DNA of 24,400 nucleotides, from positions 1-24,400 of the forward strand of contig JACMJI010000045.1 of assembly GCA_014380705.1 (NCBI GenBank), written 5' to 3'. Of the stretch, positions 22,432 through 24,400 are shown one piece after another. Position numbers and translations under genes: made by a program. Each line of letters starts with the position of its first letter. Within the stretch, counting starts at the first letter, position 1. The DNA comes from Gorillibacterium sp. (GTDB taxonomy: Bacteria > Bacillota > Bacilli > Paenibacillales > NBRC-103111). The notes under the pieces were generated by a model. It was not told the DNA's origin. It worked only from the letters and a program-made list of their open reading frames with translations, and did no database searches.

Positions 22432-23262
22432 ATGGAGTTTACGAAAATGCAAGGGATTGGCAACGATTTTATTATTATATATGGAGAACAAAGGCTGCCG
22501 CTGAATGTCTCCGAGCTTGCGCGGGACTGGTGTGATCGGCATTTTGGCATAGGCGCTGATTGTCTTGTTTATTTGCTCCCATCAGAGAAAGCCGATATCC
22601 TGATGAGAATTATCAACGCGGATGGTACCGAACCGGAGCAGTGCGGCAATGCGATCCGGTGCGCAGCTAAATATATGTACGACCGGGGAATTGTGAAACA
22701 GGTAGATATTACGATCGAAACCATAGGTGCTGGCGTTCAACCGATCCATATCCTTGTAGAGAACGGAGTAGCCGTTGCTGCTCGTGTTGACATGGGGAGT
22801 CCAATACTGGCTGCAACGGCCATCCCAACCACTCTTGACGGAGAACAGGTAGTCGCTGTCCCGATTGAAGCTGGTGGACGCACATTCCATTTTACAGGCG
22901 TATCTATGGGCAACCCGCATTGTGTCATCTATATGGACGATGCTGTTCATGTTGAACTCGCTGAGTGGGGACCGCTGCTTGAAACCCATGCCTTCTTCCC
23001 GAGGAAGACCAATGTGGAGTTTGTTACGGTTCTTCATCCGAATCACTTGGTGATGCGAGTCTGGGAGCGGGGTGTCGGTCCAACATTAGCATGCGGAACT
23101 GGAGCTTGTGCTGTTCTGGTTGCTTCCGTGCTAAATGGTTACTCAGAGCGTAAAGCAACGGTATCCCTAGCAGGTGGTGACCTTGAGATTGAATGGAGCG
23201 AGGCAGACGGTAAAGTTTATATGACCGGTCCCGCGGTGGAAGTTTTCCAAGGTACCGTGTAA
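22432..23262 (+). CDS. dapF: Diaminopimelate epimerase
   Basis: 276 residues, the family length. It interconverts LL- and meso-diaminopimelate, the last step before meso-DAP is used for peptidoglycan cross-links and lysine. Both catalytic cysteines are visible: Cys71 in EQCGNAIRC and Cys221 in ACGTGACA. Also present are the N-terminal FTKMQGIGNDF, the substrate-binding NADGTEPEQ and GVSMGNPHC, and RVWERGVGPT. AGGGGGAT lies about 7 bases before ATG 22432. It is separate from other lysine genes here. The next gene starts 87 bases on with no terminator seen, so the two may be co-transcribed. Confidence 0.95.
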   Translation: MEFTKMQGIGNDFIIIYGEQRLPLNVSELARDWCDRHFGIGADCLVYLLPSEKADILMRIINADGTEPEQCGNAIRCAAKYMYDRGIVKQVDITIETIGAGVQPIHILVENGVAVAARVDMGSPILAATAIPTTLDGEQVVAVPIEAGGRTFHFTGVSMGNPHCVIYMDDAVHVELAEWGPLLETHAFFPRKTNVEFVTVLHPNHLVMRVWERGVGPTLACGTGACAVLVASVLNGYSERKATVSLAGGDLEIEWSEADGKVYMTGPAVEVFQGTV

Positions 23263-23349
23263 TTTTAAGGATATAGCGAGTATATTAAAGTAGAAGTATG
23301 GTAGGAATGCACACATGAATAGTATATAAAGCAAGGGGGGTGATCAACA

Positions 23350-24400
23350 GTGAAACCTGATTTGAGATCGGCACTTCAGACCGGATTCCTAACAGGGGAC
23401 GGGGCTATGGGCACGTATCTGTACCAATCGGGGTTCCCGGTTGGTATTTCCTACGAGGAATTTAATCTAGTAAAACCTAATATTATTGTTGATATTCACC
23501 GCCAATACTATGAAGCGGGTGCGCGAATCATTGAGACAAATACCTTCTCCGCCAACCGAGAGAAGCTCTCCAAGTTTGGCTTGGAGGATGAGACGGTCGC
23601 CATCAACAAAGCCGGGGTTGCCTTGGCACGTCAAGCTGTTGGTGATGATGCTTTTGTACTCGGGGCAGTTGGATCATTACGTGGAAGTAGAAGAAGGCGT
23701 ATTGGAGAAGCGACGCTCAAGCATGATTTAGCCGAGCAGATCACTGCACTTCTGGAAGCAGGGGCCGACGGTATTATTCTTGAGACCTTCTATGAGCTTT
23801 CTGAGATGCTGATCGCTGTTCAGATTGTGCGCAATCTTGGCAATGCTCCGGTGATCTGTCAATTTGCGACGGATGGGAGCGGCATGACACAAGACGGCGT
23901 TACTTTTGATGCTGCCTTCGAATTATTGCAGGAAGCTGGCGCTGACGCGGTCGGCTTCAATTGCCATAGCGGACCGGATGGCATTTTACGTGCACTTGAG
24001 AAGCTGTCTGCTCCACCGGGGCTGCCGTTATCGATTTATCCAAACGCGGGTCTCCCCGGCTATGATGACGGCAGATTGACCTATCGGGCGGAGCCGGAGT
24101 ACTTCGCCGCCAAGGCGCAGCGCTTTGCTGAGCTGGGCGCCCGCATCGTTGGCGGCTGCTGCGGCACAACGCCGCAGCATATCGCCGCCATCGCTCAGGC
24201 GCTCGCGGACAGCACTGCGCAGCTCCTGCGCGCGCACGCACCGGCGGCGCCGGCAAACCCCAGCGCAGCTAGCGCTGCTGCAATTAGCGGCAACGCCGCT
24301 CGGATCGCTGGACGCATTGCGGTCCAGCCCGTAGCGCCAGCTGCGCCTGCAGAGCCGCCAGCGCCTGCAGAGCCGACGCTGGTTGACCTCGTGCGCCAGC
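23350..24400 (+). CDS. Homocysteine S-methyltransferase domain protein, 3' end cut off
   Basis: The frame runs without a stop from GTG 23350 to the window edge (350 codons). AAGGGGGGTGAT ending near 23344 supports this start. The first 290 residues are a homocysteine S-methyltransferase domain: LTGDGAMGTYLY, ETNTFSANREKL, then GFNCHSGPDG and GGCCGTTPQHI, which supply the three zinc-binding cysteines. Then comes an Ala/Pro-rich linker with a PAEPPAPAEP repeat, leading into TLVDLVRQ. This layout suggests the bifunctional homocysteine methyltransferase/methylenetetrahydrofolate reductase type (B. subtilis YitJ), with the reductase beyond the edge; cobalamin-dependent MetH is the alternative. Role: methionine synthesis. 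GC content climbs sharply towards the linker. No S-box leader is visible upstream. Confidence 0.85.
   Translation, partial: MKPDLRSALQTGFLTGDGAMGTYLYQSGFPVGISYEEFNLVKPNIIVDIHRQYYEAGARIIETNTFSANREKLSKFGLEDETVAINKAGVALARQAVGDDAFVLGAVGSLRGSRRRRIGEATLKHDLAEQITALLEAGADGIILETFYELSEMLIAVQIVRNLGNAPVICQFATDGSGMTQDGVTFDAAFELLQEAGADAVGFNCHSGPDGILRALEKLSAPPGLPLSIYPNAGLPGYDDGRLTYRAEPEYFAAKAQRFAELGARIVGGCCGTTPQHIAAIAQALADSTAQLLRAHAPAAPANPSAASAAAISGNAARIAGRIAVQPVAPAAPAEPPAPAEPTLVDLVRQ
24343..24378 (+). repeat. Two 18-bp tandem units in the Ala/Pro linker
   Basis: 24343-24360 and 24361-24378 match at 16 of 18 positions and encode two APAEPP-like units. Such repeats commonly expand or shrink by slippage. Confidence 0.7.

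Noticed and set aside
22582..23046. Antisense open frame of 154 codons inside dapF
   Set aside because: It is the mirror of a conserved gene with no supporting signals.
23263..23349. S-box (SAM) riboswitch before the homocysteine methyltransferase gene
   Set aside because: The gap of 87 bases is too short for an S-box, and no matching motifs or terminator are visible.

Overview
The window reads as ordinary chromosome from a Gram-positive, spore-forming Bacillales organism, most likely of the Paenibacillus group. This rests on protein similarity recalled from memory (YlaN, FtsW, YlbF/RicF, YlbG, RqcH/YloA, the YloB-type ATPase), on strong GGAGG-type ribosome binding sites with several GTG and TTG starts, and on a mixture of house-keeping genes in short, well-terminated transcription units. 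No prophage, transposase, CRISPR array, rRNA or tRNA was seen.

Layout. 1-942: 3' part of a GAF-GGDEF diguanylate cyclase. 1044-1286: an HPr-like protein without the catalytic-His loop. 1348-1438: first copy of a 91-bp structured repeat. 1535-1813: ylaN. 1989-3056 (-): Ca2+/H+ antiporter. 3215-3604: Asp23/Gls24 protein. 3694-4904 (-): ftsW preceded by a translationally coupled 25-codon ORF. 5100-6275: M20 amidohydrolase. 6345-6776: twin-CBS protein. 6882-8087: secreted CAP-domain protein. 8342-11610: two-gene unit of an XPB-type helicase and a partner carrying the same XPB-associated domain. 11779-12201: ylbF. 12289-13302 (-): zinc-type (Rhizobium etli ReAV-like) asparaginase. 13420-13683: ylbG. 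13791-14228: unknown protein. 14366-17025: LysR regulator, PHP phosphoesterase and galU, closely packed. 17108-18994 (-): rqcH. 19323-22100: P-type Ca2+ ATPase. 22113-22239: one partial and one full copy of the same repeat. 22432-23262: dapF. 23350 to the right edge: homocysteine S-methyltransferase, cut off.

How the genes relate. Several themes recur: cell wall and division (FtsW, DapF for meso-diaminopimelate, GalU for UDP-glucose and wall polymers), calcium export (Cax antiporter and Ca2+ ATPase), RNA and translation quality control (YlbF with RNase Y, RqcH on stalled ribosomes, a possible RNA-degrading PHP protein), and DNA unwinding or repair (XPB pair). These are mostly independent units rather than one pathway.

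The points most worth a second look are the 91-bp hairpin-bearing repeat found twice and a half in like orientation 21 kb apart, the 25-codon ORF with a strong AGGAGG that overlaps the ftsW start by four bases, the XPB helicase paired with a protein sharing its accessory domain, and the HPr-like protein that has lost its first strand and active-site loop. I did not find a clear previously unknown multi-gene system.
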